Below are positions 53,011 to 62,153 of a DNA stretch of 64,000 nucleotides, piece after piece. Both the position numbers and the translations under genes were made by a program. The notes under the pieces were generated by a model, which was not told where the DNA came from, searched no databases, and saw nothing but the letters and a program-made list of their open reading frames with translations. The first letter of the stretch is position 1. Every line of letters begins with the position of its first letter. This stretch comes from Chthonomonadales bacterium (GTDB lineage Bacteria > Armatimonadota > Chthonomonadetes > Chthonomonadales > CAJBBX01): NCBI GenBank assembly GCA_027459625.1, contig DAIDHP010000017.1, positions 1 through 64,000 of the forward strand, given 5' to 3'.

Positions 53011-53802
53011 TTATGAATCAGCCGGTATGTTATAACGATGTACACTCTTCTGGGATGTGGCGTTTTGTGTTGCAAGTATCGAACCGTCTTCCATTCTCAG
53101 GATCAGTTCTCCCTCCGAAGTGATACCCACCGCCGTTCCTGGTCTCTCCCCGGAATCCGTTGTTACGCGGTAATGCTCGCCCGTATACCCGTCATGCTCA
53201 CGAAGCATTTCCGTAATGGGATCGAGACCATGCCAAAGCAAAATATCCGCCCACCATAAAAGTTTATGATAGAGCGTTTTGGCAAGCGCTTGAGGCGTGG
53301 GGGCTTGTCCGCCTTCCATCGCGATGGAGGTGGCGATGGATTCAATATCCGGGGGGAATTCAAGCTGCGTCAGATTGACCCCCACACCGATGATCGCCTG
53401 GCTAAGTGATTGCTTGAAGGCGGGGGTTTCAATTAATACTCCGCATACCTTGCGATTGGAAATCAGTATGTCATTAGGCCATTTATATTGAGGGGTGAGG
53501 TTGGTGGATTCCGATATTGCGGTGATGGCGGCGGCTGCCGTTACCAAGGAGATGAGCTTTACATGGCGCTTGGAAAATCCACTTAAATCAAAGATGTAGC
53601 TGACTAACAATGAGGAATTGGGAACGGCGTCCCATTGCGATTTAAGGCGTCCTCTCCCAGAGCTTTGATAATCCGCTCGAACTCCAACGATATCCCTGGC
53701 GCAGGTTGAGATGATTTTCTTTGCGTAATCCTGCGTTGAGGTAAGATGCGGAAACGATAGAATGTACTTTCCTTCCGCAACCTCCTCTTTTAGTCCGTTC
53801 AT
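53011..53802 (-). CDS. birA: Biotin--[acetyl-CoA carboxylase] ligase
   Basis: Attaches biotin to the carboxyl carrier protein of acetyl-CoA carboxylase. The 263 residues contain the biotinyl-AMP loop SSGRGRLKSQW, YKWPNDILI and KVCGVLIET, and a C-terminal SH3-like domain (TAVGITSEGELIL). No N-terminal DNA-binding domain, so it is a class I ligase without the repressor function of E. coli BirA. It lies 6 bases downstream of nadC. The carboxylase genes accD-accA are 6 kb away. Confidence 0.93.
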   Translation of the reverse strand: MNGLKEEVAEGKYILSFPHLTSTQDYAKKIISTCARDIVGVRADYQSSGRGRLKSQWDAVPNSSLLVSYIFDLSGFSKRHVKLISLVTAAAAITAISESTNLTPQYKWPNDILISNRKVCGVLIETPAFKQSLSQAIIGVGVNLTQLEFPPDIESIATSIAMEGGQAPTPQALAKTLYHKLLWWADILLWHGLDPITEMLREHDGYTGEHYRVTTDSGERPGTAVGITSEGELILRMEDGSILATQNATSQKSVHRYNIPADS

Positions 53803-53808
53803 TCTCGT

Positions 53809-54657
53809 TTAATAGGTTTCTATTATGTCCAAGGCGATATCCAAGGCGGGTGCGGAATGGGTTAGAGCGCCTACGGAGAGCACATCCACGCCTGTCGCAG
53901 CGATCTCTTTGACTGTCTCCTCCGTGATGCCACCGGACGCTTCGGTGAGCGCCACTCCCTCGCACATTTTAACGGCAACCGCTCTTGTGGGGTTATCCAT
54001 ATTGTCCAGCAAAAGAACATCCGCACCGGCTTCAAGAGCCTCCTTCACATGATCAAGGTTTTCACATTCCACGGTTATAGTCATCGTATGGGGTACCGCT
54101 GAGCGCGCACGCTTTACAGCGGCGGTGATCCCTCCAGCGGTGATGATATGGTTGTCTTTTATCATAACCGCGTCATCAAGACCCATACGGTGATTTTTTC
54201 CGCCGCCCACGGTTACGGCGTATTTTTCCAGAAGACGTAACCCAGGCGTGGTTTTACGCGTATCGACAATGCGCACCCCGGTGCCGCTTACCAATTCCAC
54301 AAATCGCGCCGTGCGCGTGGCAATTCCGGAGAGATGTTGGAGAAAATTAAGGGATACGCGCTCGCCCGATAGAATCGCTCTGGCGCCGCCTTCAATACGC
54401 GCCAATATCTCCCCTGTGGAGACATGTGCGCCATCCTCGCGGATCATGGTGAAGGATATATCCGGTGAGACTTGGTTAAACACCTCTTCGGCGACGGGCA
54501 ATCCCGCAATGACCCCCGTCTCTCTCGCAACGATATTGGCTCTTGCCTGTACGTCCGGGGGAACTGTCGCTAACGTTGTCACATCACCCGTACCGACATC
54601 CTCCCGCAACGCTCTGCGAACGATATCCTCAATCAGTAAGCTATAGATGAGTTGTAT
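53809..54657 (-). CDS. nadC: Nicotinate-nucleotide pyrophosphorylase (quinolinate PRTase), probable ATA start
   Basis: Makes nicotinate mononucleotide from quinolinate and PRPP in de novo NAD synthesis. Motifs: EDVGTGDVTT, RETGVIAGLP, SGERVSLNFLQHLSGIAT, VDTRKTTPGLRLLEKYAV, KDNHI and EASGGI. The frame has no ATG or GTG where the family starts; the first TTG (54609) cuts off the usual N-terminal helix. A strong site GGGAGG lies 6 bases before an ATA at 54657, and reading from there gives QLIYSLLIEDIVRRALRED, a normal NadC N-terminus. So the gene seems to start at ATA, or a base is wrong. Confidence 0.9.
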   Translation of the reverse strand: MQLIYSLLIEDIVRRALREDVGTGDVTTLATVPPDVQARANIVARETGVIAGLPVAEEVFNQVSPDISFTMIREDGAHVSTGEILARIEGGARAILSGERVSLNFLQHLSGIATRTARFVELVSGTGVRIVDTRKTTPGLRLLEKYAVTVGGGKNHRMGLDDAVMIKDNHIITAGGITAAVKRARSAVPHTMTITVECENLDHVKEALEAGADVLLLDNMDNPTRAVAVKMCEGVALTEASGGITEETVKEIAATGVDVLSVGALTHSAPALDIALDIIETY

Positions 54658-54845
54658 GGTTCACCTCCCGCCGCGGATAAATAGATTAATAACGAATACA
54701 TTCCGTCGGCAATTACAGTATGTGGGTTCCTTCGAAGTAATAACAGTATACATTCACTGGCAAATCAATGAGTTCATAATTCATGCGGAAGTCGATGATG
54801 AGATTACGGGATATTGAGTGAATTTTTAAAACCCGATGCGATGAT

Positions 54846-55478
54846 CTATTTTGACGGGGGAGTTGTCTCCCTGTTCTGCGGTTCATCGGTGTAGTGATCC
54901 ACAAATCCAGTTACGAAATCAGACATTACCTTGGCGGCGTCCTCAACTGTCACGGGTGTATTCTGAGGTGATAGCAGAGGCGACTTGGGTGAGAGCATTC
55001 GAAAGGATTCCAAATCCTTAAGAGCCTGAATTATCTTGGGATCATCTTTAAGCTTTTGCAAATCCGGTTGAGGTTTGATAGCAAGCGAATGACCATAAAC
55101 CTTCAATGGATTATAATGAAACCCGTTAGAAATCCAACCACCAAAACGATTTAGTGTAACTGCTAAATCGTAACGGGTTACATTTAATGTTTTGGGTGCA
55201 ATTTGGTCGGAGTTTTTCAAGCCTGGCTGAGACTTAACATCCTTCCATTTGCCGTGGATGAGCGAAAGGCGGAAGGCGTCGAGTATCACAGCCAACTCTC
55301 CGATGGTTACTTTTTCACCACCTATAAATCGTCCATCGATGGTCTGCATAACCCCGCGTTGCAGGACGCTATCAACCGAGGGCGCCGCCCAACTATTGGA
55401 AGTGACATCGGCGGGTAGGGCGGCTCCGGCGCTGCTTGACAAAACCATCCAAATGCAAAGGATTATCGCTGTTTTCAT
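54846..55478 (-). CDS. Exported SLH-like domain protein
   Basis: A 210-residue protein with a signal peptide (IILCIWMVLSSSAGA) and two segments like S-layer homology repeats: WAAPSVDSVLQRGVMQTI with GEKVTIGELAVILDAF, and NVTRYDLAVTLNRFGGW. SLH domains bind secondary cell-wall or outer-membrane-linked glycans, so it may sit at the peptidoglycan. The tail is polar (EPQNRETTPPSK). It follows mreB on the same strand by 22 bases, which fits a cell-envelope role. A weak but reasonable family match. Confidence 0.6.
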   Translation of the reverse strand: MKTAIILCIWMVLSSSAGAALPADVTSNSWAAPSVDSVLQRGVMQTIDGRFIGGEKVTIGELAVILDAFRLSLIHGKWKDVKSQPGLKNSDQIAPKTLNVTRYDLAVTLNRFGGWISNGFHYNPLKVYGHSLAIKPQPDLQKLKDDPKIIQALKDLESFRMLSPKSPLLSPQNTPVTVEDAAKVMSDFVTGFVDHYTDEPQNRETTPPSK

Positions 55479-55500
55479 AGGCGCTCCTTCGGACTAATCG

Positions 55501-56529
55501 CTAATGGCGGGAGGAGACAATTTGCCGTGATTCCACCTGACTAATAGCGTGTAACTCTTCCAGCGCTCTGCCGGTTCCAATGGCGACACATGACAAAGGG
55601 TCATCCGCGACGTAGACGGGAATGTCGGTGGCCACGGACAGAAGCTTATCCAATCCTCTGAGGGATGCGCCTCCCCCTGTGAGCCAGATGCCTCTCTGGA
55701 TGATATCCGCCGAAAGTTCGGGCGGAGTGCGCTCCAATACGTGTTTGACTCTGTCTATGATTTGAGTGACAGGCTCCGAAAGCGCCTCTCTTATCTCTTC
55801 AGAGGTTACCTTGATGGTGCGGGGCAGTCCAACCACCTGATCTCTCCCTCGCACGTCGTACACTAACTCCTGCTCCAAAGTGTATGCTGCGCCGATCTGT
55901 ATCTTGATTTCCTCTGCGGTTCGATCTCCGATCATCAAGTTGTAGGTGTTCTTGATGTGGCGCATGATTACCTCATCCATCTTGTTCCCGCCGACGCGCA
56001 AACTCTCGGAAAGAACGATTCCGCCTAATGAAATAACAGCAATATCCGTCGTGCCGCCGCCGATATCCACAACCATATTCCCGCCAGGATTGGAAATGGG
56101 GAGTCCCGCCCCAATCGCAGCCGCCATAGGCTCCTCGATGGTGTATGCGTCTCCGGCTCCCGCCTCTTTCGCCGCCTGCAGGACGGCGCGGCGTTCCACG
56201 CTGGTTACTCCGGAAGGGACGCACACCAAAACACGCGGTTTGAAAATCTTTTTACGCCCTACAACTTTGCGTATGAGATGTTCCATCATTTTGGCGGTGG
56301 TGGTGTAATCCGCTATGACTCCGTCGGAAATGGGGCGGATAGCGGTGATATTGCCGGGAGTCCTCCCTAGCATAAGTCGAGCCTCCTCCCCCACGGCAAG
56401 CACTCTGCCCGTATTCGCCGCGATGGCAACCACCGATGGCTCTCTTAGAACAATTCCCTTGCCGCGAAGATAAACCAAAATGTTCGCGGTGCCAAGATCG
56501 ATTCCGATTTCAGGCGTTAAAGAGAACAA
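55501..56529 (-). CDS. mreB: Rod shape-determining protein MreB
   Basis: Bacterial actin that directs side-wall synthesis. The 342 residues have the actin-fold blocks: [19 protein letters not shown] (phosphate 1), [15 protein letters not shown] (phosphate 2) and [14 protein letters not shown] (adenosine), plus [13 protein letters not shown]. The start is TTG, lying 13 bases inside the end of murA, so translation is coupled. mreC and mreD are not downstream; an SLH-like gene is instead. The cell is likely rod-shaped. Confidence 0.96.
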   Translation of the reverse strand: MFSLTPEIGIDLGTANILVYLRGKGIVLREPSVVAIAANTGRVLAVGEEARLMLGRTPGNITAIRPISDGVIADYTTTAKMMEHLIRKVVGRKKIFKPRVLVCVPSGVTSVERRAVLQAAKEAGAGDAYTIEEPMAAAIGAGLPISNPGGNMVVDIGGGTTDIAVISLGGIVLSESLRVGGNKMDEVIMRHIKNTYNLMIGDRTAEEIKIQIGAAYTLEQELVYDVRGRDQVVGLPRTIKVTSEEIREALSEPVTQIIDRVKHVLERTPPELSADIIQRGIWLTGGGASLRGLDKLLSVATDIPVYVADDPLSCVAIGTGRALEELHAISQVESRQIVSSRH

Positions 56530-57806
56530 ACCTTCAAACCTTCCCAGCTATCCTCGGAGCCTTTGCAAATGCTCGCTCCAAGTTCAGCTAATTTACCCAC
56601 ATAGTTTTCATAGCCTCGATCGATATGTTCGATTCCGGCGATTTCCGTTTCACCTTCGGCCGCTAGCGCCGCGCATATTAATGAAGCGCCCGCCCGCAAA
56701 TCCGTCGCAGTGACCGGAGCTCCTGTCAATCGTTCCACGCCGGTGATAACCGCGGTTCTACCCTCCACCTTGATATTGGCTCCCATGCGGTTCAATTCGT
56801 TAACGTATCTGAAGCGGCTTTCATATACGTTTTCCGTGATGACCGATGTTCCGCTTGCGATGCTGAGCAGCGCTGCTATGGGCTGATGCATGTCGGTTGG
56901 AAATCCCGGATGGGGCATCGTTTTAATGTTAATGCCGTTAAGCCGCCCATTACATCTGACTCTCAGCCCGTTGAAATCCTCGGTCACTTCCGCGCCTGCC
57001 TCAACAATCTTGCTGATCATAGGTTTCATATGGGAGTATACCGCGTTTTGCAGCTTAAGGTCGCTACAGGTTATTGCGGCGATTATGGTGAATGTTCCCG
57101 CTTCCATACGGTCCGGAATAATACTGTATTCACCACCATGCAAGCGCTTTTTTCCGCTAATTCTAATAGTGGTTGTGCCAGCGCCTTGGATATCAGCACC
57201 CAGGCTGTTCAAAAAATTGGCTAAATCAACCACCTCCGGCTCCGTAGCGCAGTTATCGATTGTGGTTACTCCGTCAGCAAGCGCTGCGGCGGTCATAAGG
57301 TGTTGAGTCGCTCCTGCACTCTGAAAATCGAAATATATGGAGTTTCCGTGCAAAGAGTTGCATTCGGCTGTGTAGATGCCATGTTCGGTATGGAGGGATG
57401 CGCCAAGTCGTTTTAATCCCTCGATATGAAAATTGACCGGTCTGGCGCCGATATCGCAACCCCCGGGGACAGGTACGCGCGCAAAACCGAATCTGGCGAG
57501 TAAGGGACCTAACACGCAAAACGAGGCTCGCATCTTGCTAACCAATTCGTACGGAGCTTCAAGACAATGGATATTTCGAGGATCAATCGTGACGGTGTTC
57601 ATATCAACGAATTGCGTGGAAGCCCCCAAGCCGTTCAAAAGCTCCACCATAATCTGGGTGTCCAAAATGCGGGGCACGTTGTACAGGGTTACCACGTCTT
57701 CGGCGAGTATCGCCCCCGCCATAATCGCCAAAGCGGCGTTTTTACTTCCGCTTATCCGCACAACCCCGGAAAGTTCGCTGCCTCCGTTGATGTATAACTT
57801 TTCCAA
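56517..57806 (-). CDS. murA: UDP-N-acetylglucosamine 1-carboxyvinyltransferase
   Basis: First committed step of peptidoglycan synthesis, adding enolpyruvate to UDP-GlcNAc. The 429 residues include [30 protein letters not shown] and [12 protein letters not shown]. The catalytic loop Cys (fosfomycin target) appears as [10 protein letters not shown], so fosfomycin sensitivity is expected at this position. [17 protein letters not shown] lies near the C-terminus. The start is TTG with GGGAGG 10 bases ahead. It overlaps mreB by 13 bases. Confidence 0.96.
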   Translation of the reverse strand: MEKLYINGGSELSGVVRISGSKNAALAIMAGAILAEDVVTLYNVPRILDTQIMVELLNGLGASTQFVDMNTVTIDPRNIHCLEAPYELVSKMRASFCVLGPLLARFGFARVPVPGGCDIGARPVNFHIEGLKRLGASLHTEHGIYTAECNSLHGNSIYFDFQSAGATQHLMTAAALADGVTTIDNCATEPEVVDLANFLNSLGADIQGAGTTTIRISGKKRLHGGEYSIIPDRMEAGTFTIIAAITCSDLKLQNAVYSHMKPMISKIVEAGAEVTEDFNGLRVRCNGRLNGINIKTMPHPGFPTDMHQPIAALLSIASGTSVITENVYESRFRYVNELNRMGANIKVEGRTAVITGVERLTGAPVTATDLRAGASLICAALAAEGETEIAGIEHIDRGYENYVGKLAELGASICKGSEDSWEGLKVCSL

Positions 57807-58156
57807 TGATAGCCAGCCTCCCTTGAAACTTGAGCATCGAAATCCGATATAAAAGGAACAAAAACAAGAGTAACCGTGTTAAATTGATTTCATGATGATT
57901 TATCGCTTTTCACATTACAGTATACTGGATAGTTCAATTCCATGTCAAATTCATGAAATAAGGCGAATGTTGCATATGGCAAGCGATAGGTCATTTTACG
58001 GGGTGATTTTGCAACAGCCTGAGAAGCTTGCAACTCACTTCGGTGGGGAATCCGTGGGTAAGGAAATGTGAAAAATGAATGATTTGCCTGTAACTTCTAC
58101 GGTGAAAAACTCGTATATACGGTAAATAAACCGCAGAATATTTTTCATATTTTGTC

Positions 58157-58185
58157 TTGACAAACCGTTTATGCGGGCGTATTAT
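58157..58185 (+). promoter_or_regulatory. Near-consensus sigma-70 promoter
   Basis: A perfect TTGACA at 58157-58162 and TATTAT at 58180-58185 with the optimal 17-base spacer. The best promoter match in the window. It points at the small gene at 58431 and implies a leader of about 240 bases. Confidence 0.75.
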
Positions 58186-58262
58186 TAGATAGTGGCGATA
58201 CGATACGAGGACAGATGGAAGCGCATAAATCAACCCGATTGAAATTCCATTGACCAGCTAGC

Positions 58263-58278
58263 CGAAAGATATCTTTCG
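58263..58278. promoter_or_regulatory. 16-bp perfect palindrome in the leader
   Basis: CGAAAGATATCTTTCG is a perfect 16-bp palindrome about 70 bases downstream of the expected transcription start. It may be a repressor operator or an RNA hairpin with an almost closed loop. Confidence 0.45.
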
Positions 58279-58430
58279 ACATCACTTAACGAAAGAACGA
58301 CTGTTTGAATGACATGAAGATGTCGTTCACCGTTTAACTAACGTTTTGTTTAGATGTGGTTGATCCACTTTTTCAAACTGCAATCATGTTAAAAAGATCA
58401 ACGCAATTAATTGTCGAAGGAGCGAAGACA

Positions 58431-58640
58431 ATGTGGAATTCACCGGAAAATGATCAGTTTGCGGATGAACTGTACTTGGCGGGAGAGAAGGTGCCATCAG
58501 GTGTTTACAGGCAGATAGGAGGCAACCGTGAAGTTCGACTCGAAAAAGAGGATTTTCTACCCGCCAGCTTGGATGGCCGTGTTGCCTGTTACATGAGAGT
58601 GAATATGACTTGGGAGCAATTGAGGCAACACGCTGCTTGA
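58431..58640 (+). CDS. Small protein of unknown function
   Basis: A 69-residue soluble protein. The core AGEKVPSGVYRQIGG followed by NREVRLEKEDFLPASLDG and VACYMRV suggests a compact beta domain, loosely recalling YjzC-type small proteins, but this is uncertain. The ATG has AAGGAG 8 bases ahead. It is expressed from the strongest promoter in the window through a long leader and followed by a classic terminator, so it is a single-gene unit and perhaps abundant. Confidence 0.65.
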   Translation: MWNSPENDQFADELYLAGEKVPSGVYRQIGGNREVRLEKEDFLPASLDGRVACYMRVNMTWEQLRQHAA

Positions 58641-58672
58641 GGATGCATATACTTATGGTGAACGGATGCAAT

Positions 58673-58708
58673 AAAGAGTTCCTGATCTTGATTTCAGGAA
58701 CTCTTTTT
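58673..58708. terminator. Rho-independent bidirectional terminator
   Basis: A perfect 13-bp stem (58673-58685 with 58694-58706, 8-base loop) starting with AAA and ending in TTT plus TT. It serves the small plus-strand gene and also the minus-strand accD-accA operon that ends here. Confidence 0.85.
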
Positions 58709-59048
58709 ATATGCTGTCCGGTATTCCGATGATTTTCAATTCCTCGCGGGCTCTATCTATCTGAGGGACTAAAATGTTCCGCACCTCCTCCACGGTCAAA
58801 CCGCTTCGAGCCAACGCCTCGTTTAAAAATTTCGGTCGATCCTCCGCCAGCAAAAGATCGATGGTGGATATGTTGAGTGTTTCGGAAACAAGTCCCAAGG
58901 ATGGAGCGATTCGATGGATATCCTCCTCGGTTTTGGCGCGTAACATTTTACGGGCGATATCCAAATCCTGCTCTGCTCTTTCCAAGGGGGCGAGGAGCAG
59001 AAGGTATTCATTCAACTTCTCCTGTATGAGTTCTCCTTCATCCATCAT
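58707..59048 (-). CDS. Protein of unknown function at the end of the acc operon
   Basis: A 113-residue, helical, charged protein (DEGELIQEKLNEYLLLLAPL, then EQDLDIARKMLRAKTEEDI), with no recognised motif. It overlaps the end of accA by 11 bases and has GAGGAGG 6 bases before the ATG, so it is well translated and tied to the acetyl-CoA carboxylase genes. Its repeating leucines could mediate an interaction, but a role in the carboxylase is only suggested by position. Confidence 0.6.
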   Translation of the reverse strand: MMDEGELIQEKLNEYLLLLAPLERAEQDLDIARKMLRAKTEEDIHRIAPSLGLVSETLNISTIDLLLAEDRPKFLNEALARSGLTVEEVRNILVPQIDRAREELKIIGIPDSI

Positions 59049-60045
59049 TGCTTTCCTCCTCGCTGGGTGTTTGTTCCACATACTCACCCATGCGCCTGAG
59101 CCGCTGGTACCGTGTTTCAATCAAAATGTCAACGCTTGGGAATGAATCCAATTTATTCAACGAAGTCAAAAGCGATGTTTTGATCGTCTCCGCCATGGTG
59201 ACCGGGTCTCTGTGAGCTCCTCCCAAAGGCTCGGGCAGTATGTCGTCAATCACTCCGAGAGAGTGAGCGTTTGACGCTGTAAGACAGAGCGATTTTGCAG
59301 CGTCACTTGCACGGGATTTGTCGTGCCAGAGAATGGCGGCGCATCCTTCGGGGGAAATCACCGAGTAAATCGAATGTTCCAACATGGACACATGATCTCC
59401 AATTGCGAGACCGAGAGCGCCCCCGCTTCCTCCTTCGCCAATGATTGTGACTATGATGGGTGTTTTCAACAATGAAAACTCACGGAGATTGTGCGCGATT
59501 GCTTCGCTCACACCGAATTCCTCAGCATGCAGATCTGCCGCTGCGCCTGCGGTATCCACCAGGGTGATCAAGGGCATATGAAATCGTTCCGCCAACCGCG
59601 CCAAGCGTAACGCCTTACGGAAGCCTTCCGCATGTGCGCTGCCGAAATTACGTCGCTGTCGCTCTTTGATGTCACGTCCCTTTTGCTGTCCGATCACCAT
59701 CACCGGTCTGTTTTCCAATATCGCTGGGCCTCCAACGATGGCTTCATCATTCGCCGCCAGCCTGTCTCCGTTTAACTCAAAAAAATCATCGAAAATCAAA
59801 CGAATGTAATCCAGGGAATAGGGTCGGTCCTTATGACGCGCTAATTGCGTTTTTTCCCACGGCGAGAGATTTTTATAAACCCTCACCATCACTCGGTGCA
59901 ATTCCTCTTCCAATTCAGCGATTTTCGCCGAAAGATCGATGCCCTCGTGAAGCGCCTCTTCACGTCTTTGAGGGGATTTTAACTCCTGGATAAGATTTTC
60001 CACCTCTGTAATGGGCTTTTCGAAATCGAAAACGTCACCTATCAT
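59038..60045 (-). CDS. accA: Acetyl-CoA carboxylase carboxyltransferase, alpha subunit
   Basis: With AccD it transfers the carboxyl group from biotin to acetyl-CoA to make malonyl-CoA. The 335 residues have an N-terminal helix (DFEKPITEVENLIQELKSP), the crotonase-like core with GDRLAANDEAIVGGPA and TLVDTAGAAADLHAEE, and the oxyanion loops GEGGSGGALGLAIGD and SPEGCAAILW. The ATG at 60045 lies 11 bases inside the end of accD. Standard length and arrangement. Confidence 0.95.
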   Translation of the reverse strand: MIGDVFDFEKPITEVENLIQELKSPQRREEALHEGIDLSAKIAELEEELHRVMVRVYKNLSPWEKTQLARHKDRPYSLDYIRLIFDDFFELNGDRLAANDEAIVGGPAILENRPVMVIGQQKGRDIKERQRRNFGSAHAEGFRKALRLARLAERFHMPLITLVDTAGAAADLHAEEFGVSEAIAHNLREFSLLKTPIIVTIIGEGGSGGALGLAIGDHVSMLEHSIYSVISPEGCAAILWHDKSRASDAAKSLCLTASNAHSLGVIDDILPEPLGGAHRDPVTMAETIKTSLLTSLNKLDSFPSVDILIETRYQRLRRMGEYVEQTPSEEESNDG

Positions 60046-60886
60046 TGTGCCGCCCCCCGTCAAATAGTTTTAGCAGCAACGCTAGCGCGGTTCTCATCTC
60101 TTTGCGTGGAAGGATGCGATCCACCATGCCATGTTCCGCCTGAAATTCGGAGGTTTGAAAGTCATCGGGCAAGTTAACACCGGTATCCTGATTACCCACT
60201 CTTCTTCCTGCAAAACCCACGATAGCTCCCGGCTCTGCGAGAATAACATCTCCCAAACAGGCGTAACTGGCATATACGCCACCCGTGGTTGGATCGGTGA
60301 GAACGCAAACAAAGAGGATTCCCGCCTCCCGTAATTTCCCGGCTGACGACGAAGTTTTAGCCATCTGCATCAGAGAGAGAAGACCCTCCTGCATTCTGGC
60401 CCCGCCCGATGCGGTGAAGAGAATAACAGGCAGACGATGAGCGAGCCCGTACTCCATCGCTCGTGAAATGCGCTCACCCACAACGGATCCCATGGAACCG
60501 CCCATGTAACCGAAATCGGACACTCCGATTACAACCGGTTTATTATCGATAAAGGCCGTGCCTGTAACAATGGCTTCGCTAAGTTTGGTATTTGTCCGGG
60601 CTTTCTCAAGCTTGGCGGGGTACTCTATGAAATTCAAAGGATCCCTTGAAATGATGTCTTCGTTCAAAGGTTGAAAGGAACCTTCATCGACAGTTATTTC
60701 AATTCTTTCATATGCGGATAGTTTATGGTGAAAACCGCATTTCGTGCAGACCTTCGAGTTTCTTTCAAAATCCCTCACAAAAAGGATTTCATTGCATCGT
60801 TGACATTTGGTGACAATTCCTGCGGGGATATCCGTCGAGCTTTTATTGCCGGTCGGTTTCCGACTGAACCATCCGCTTCTCACCAT
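60035..60886 (-). CDS. accD: Acetyl-CoA carboxylase carboxyltransferase, beta subunit
   Basis: Partner of AccA. The 283 residues start with the zinc ribbon (CQRCNEILFVRD and KVCTKCGFHHKLS), followed by the carboxyltransferase core with GYMGGSMGSVVGERISRAME, FTASGGARMQEGLLSLMQM and GFAGRRV. The ATG has AAGGAG 8 bases ahead. Operon order accD-accA-unknown. The biotin carboxylase and carrier genes are not in the window. Confidence 0.96.
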   Translation of the reverse strand: MVRSGWFSRKPTGNKSSTDIPAGIVTKCQRCNEILFVRDFERNSKVCTKCGFHHKLSAYERIEITVDEGSFQPLNEDIISRDPLNFIEYPAKLEKARTNTKLSEAIVTGTAFIDNKPVVIGVSDFGYMGGSMGSVVGERISRAMEYGLAHRLPVILFTASGGARMQEGLLSLMQMAKTSSSAGKLREAGILFVCVLTDPTTGGVYASYACLGDVILAEPGAIVGFAGRRVGNQDTGVNLPDDFQTSEFQAEHGMVDRILPRKEMRTALALLLKLFDGGRHNDR

Positions 60887-61058
60887 ATTTCCCTCTCCTT
60901 AGACAAATAAAGAGTGCAATTTCCAAGTATAATAAAACCATTGAATCCGTGCTGTGTCATATCCCATAATATTCCTGCATCCTGCTTGGCAGATGACTTC
61001 CAATCAGATACGCATGCATGAAATGATGCAAATCAATCTTATTTTCTTAGGGGCATCC

Positions 61059-62123
61059 ATGAACCTGACCGACATACGAAAACAGATAGATGAAATTGAT
61101 GAGCAGTTAATCGAATTACTCAATCAACGCGCACGTTTCGCTCAGGAGGTAGGGATGCACAAAGAGCGCACGCGTGCACACTATTTTACCCCTGAACGGG
61201 AGGAAATCGTATATAAGCGTGTTCAAAGCCTGAATAATGGCCCATTATCGAACGAGGCGGTGCGCAATATCTATCGTGAAATCATCTCCGCCTCTCGCGC
61301 ACTCGAAAAGCCTTTGAAAATTGCCTATTTAGGGCCGGAAGGCACCTATTCGCATTATGCGTCCCTTCTCAAGTTCGGTGGTTGCGCGGAATATGTTCCG
61401 GTTGATTCCATAACCGAGATATTCGCATATGTGGAACGAGGTTATGCGGATTACGGAGTGGTTCCCGTGGAAAACTCCCAGGCGGGTGTGATCCCGGAGA
61501 CATTGGATACTTTTATGGAATCCAACATGCATATCGTATCGGAATTATACATACCGGTGATTGTTAACCTCGCTTCGCATTACACCAATCTCAATGATAT
61601 TAAAGTGGTGTTTTCGCATCCGCAACCAAAAGCGCAATGCAAACTATGGCTGAGAAGCAATCTTCCCAATGCGGAGGTTATTGAAACTCCAAGTACATCC
61701 CGTGCGGCGGAGATGGCCGCACAAACCCCTGATAGCGCAGCTTTGTGTCCTCGCATCGCAGCGGAAAGATCCAACCTCCCGATATTGGTGGAGCACACGG
61801 AGGACAATCCAGGAAATCGCACCCGATTCATCGTATTGGGGTACAACGAACCCGATAAGACAGGCCAGGATAAGACATCTATCATGTTTTCCTTGCATCA
61901 TCAGTCCGGGGAGCTCTACAAAGCCATTGGCGCATTCGAGAAATATGATGTGAATATGACGATGATTGAATCGCGACCGGCTCGTTTGGGGGGGTGGGAG
62001 TATATGTTCTACGTGGATATACAAGGGCATATAAAGGATGCACAGGTTGCCAAGGCGATAGACATGCTTTCCTCTCATGCTCGTTTTTTGCGCCTGCTTG
62101 GATCCTATCCAGCCGCGGAATAA
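61059..62123 (+). CDS. pheA: Chorismate mutase/prephenate dehydratase (P-protein)
   Basis: Converts chorismate via prephenate to phenylpyruvate for phenylalanine. The 354 residues have three domains: AroQ-type chorismate mutase (MNLTDIRKQIDEIDEQLIEL, residues 1-85), prephenate dehydratase (KIAYLGPEGTYSHYASL from about 87; TRFIVLG near 262) and a C-terminal ACT domain (from about 273) with ESRP, the phenylalanine-binding feedback site. ATG at 61059 has AGGGG 5 bases ahead; the frame is open upstream without a better start. Confidence 0.95.
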   Translation: MNLTDIRKQIDEIDEQLIELLNQRARFAQEVGMHKERTRAHYFTPEREEIVYKRVQSLNNGPLSNEAVRNIYREIISASRALEKPLKIAYLGPEGTYSHYASLLKFGGCAEYVPVDSITEIFAYVERGYADYGVVPVENSQAGVIPETLDTFMESNMHIVSELYIPVIVNLASHYTNLNDIKVVFSHPQPKAQCKLWLRSNLPNAEVIETPSTSRAAEMAAQTPDSAALCPRIAAERSNLPILVEHTEDNPGNRTRFIVLGYNEPDKTGQDKTSIMFSLHHQSGELYKAIGAFEKYDVNMTMIESRPARLGGWEYMFYVDIQGHIKDAQVAKAIDMLSSHARFLRLLGSYPAAE

Positions 62124-62128
62124 CTTGA

Positions 62129-62153
62129 AGCCATTCATTCCGCAGGAATGGCT
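62129..62153. terminator. Hairpin between convergent pheA and HAD genes
   Basis: An 8-bp stem (62129-62136 with 62146-62153, 9-base loop) directly after pheA and overlapping the end of the convergent gene. No T tract. A modest bidirectional terminator. Confidence 0.4.

Larger units (their letters stand above)
57807..58430. other. 624-base intergenic region with a strong promoter and long leader
   Basis: Between the divergent murA and the small gene at 58431. Apart from the promoter (58157-58185) and palindrome (58263-58278), a GACAT/ATGTC hairpin lies at about 58309-58322. The part 57850-58150 is AT-rich and shows no supported gene. The leader of about 240 bases could be a regulatory RNA. 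Confidence 0.5.

Noticed and set aside
54610-54656. Starting nadC at the TTG at 54609
   Set aside because: It would remove the conserved first helix, and no ribosome-binding site is near; the GGGAGG lies 55 bases upstream, next to the ATA.
57991-58233. 80-codon open frame on the minus strand between murA and the small gene
   Set aside because: No ribosome-binding site, unusual residue content (many Tyr, His, Arg) and it overlaps a near-consensus promoter on the other strand.
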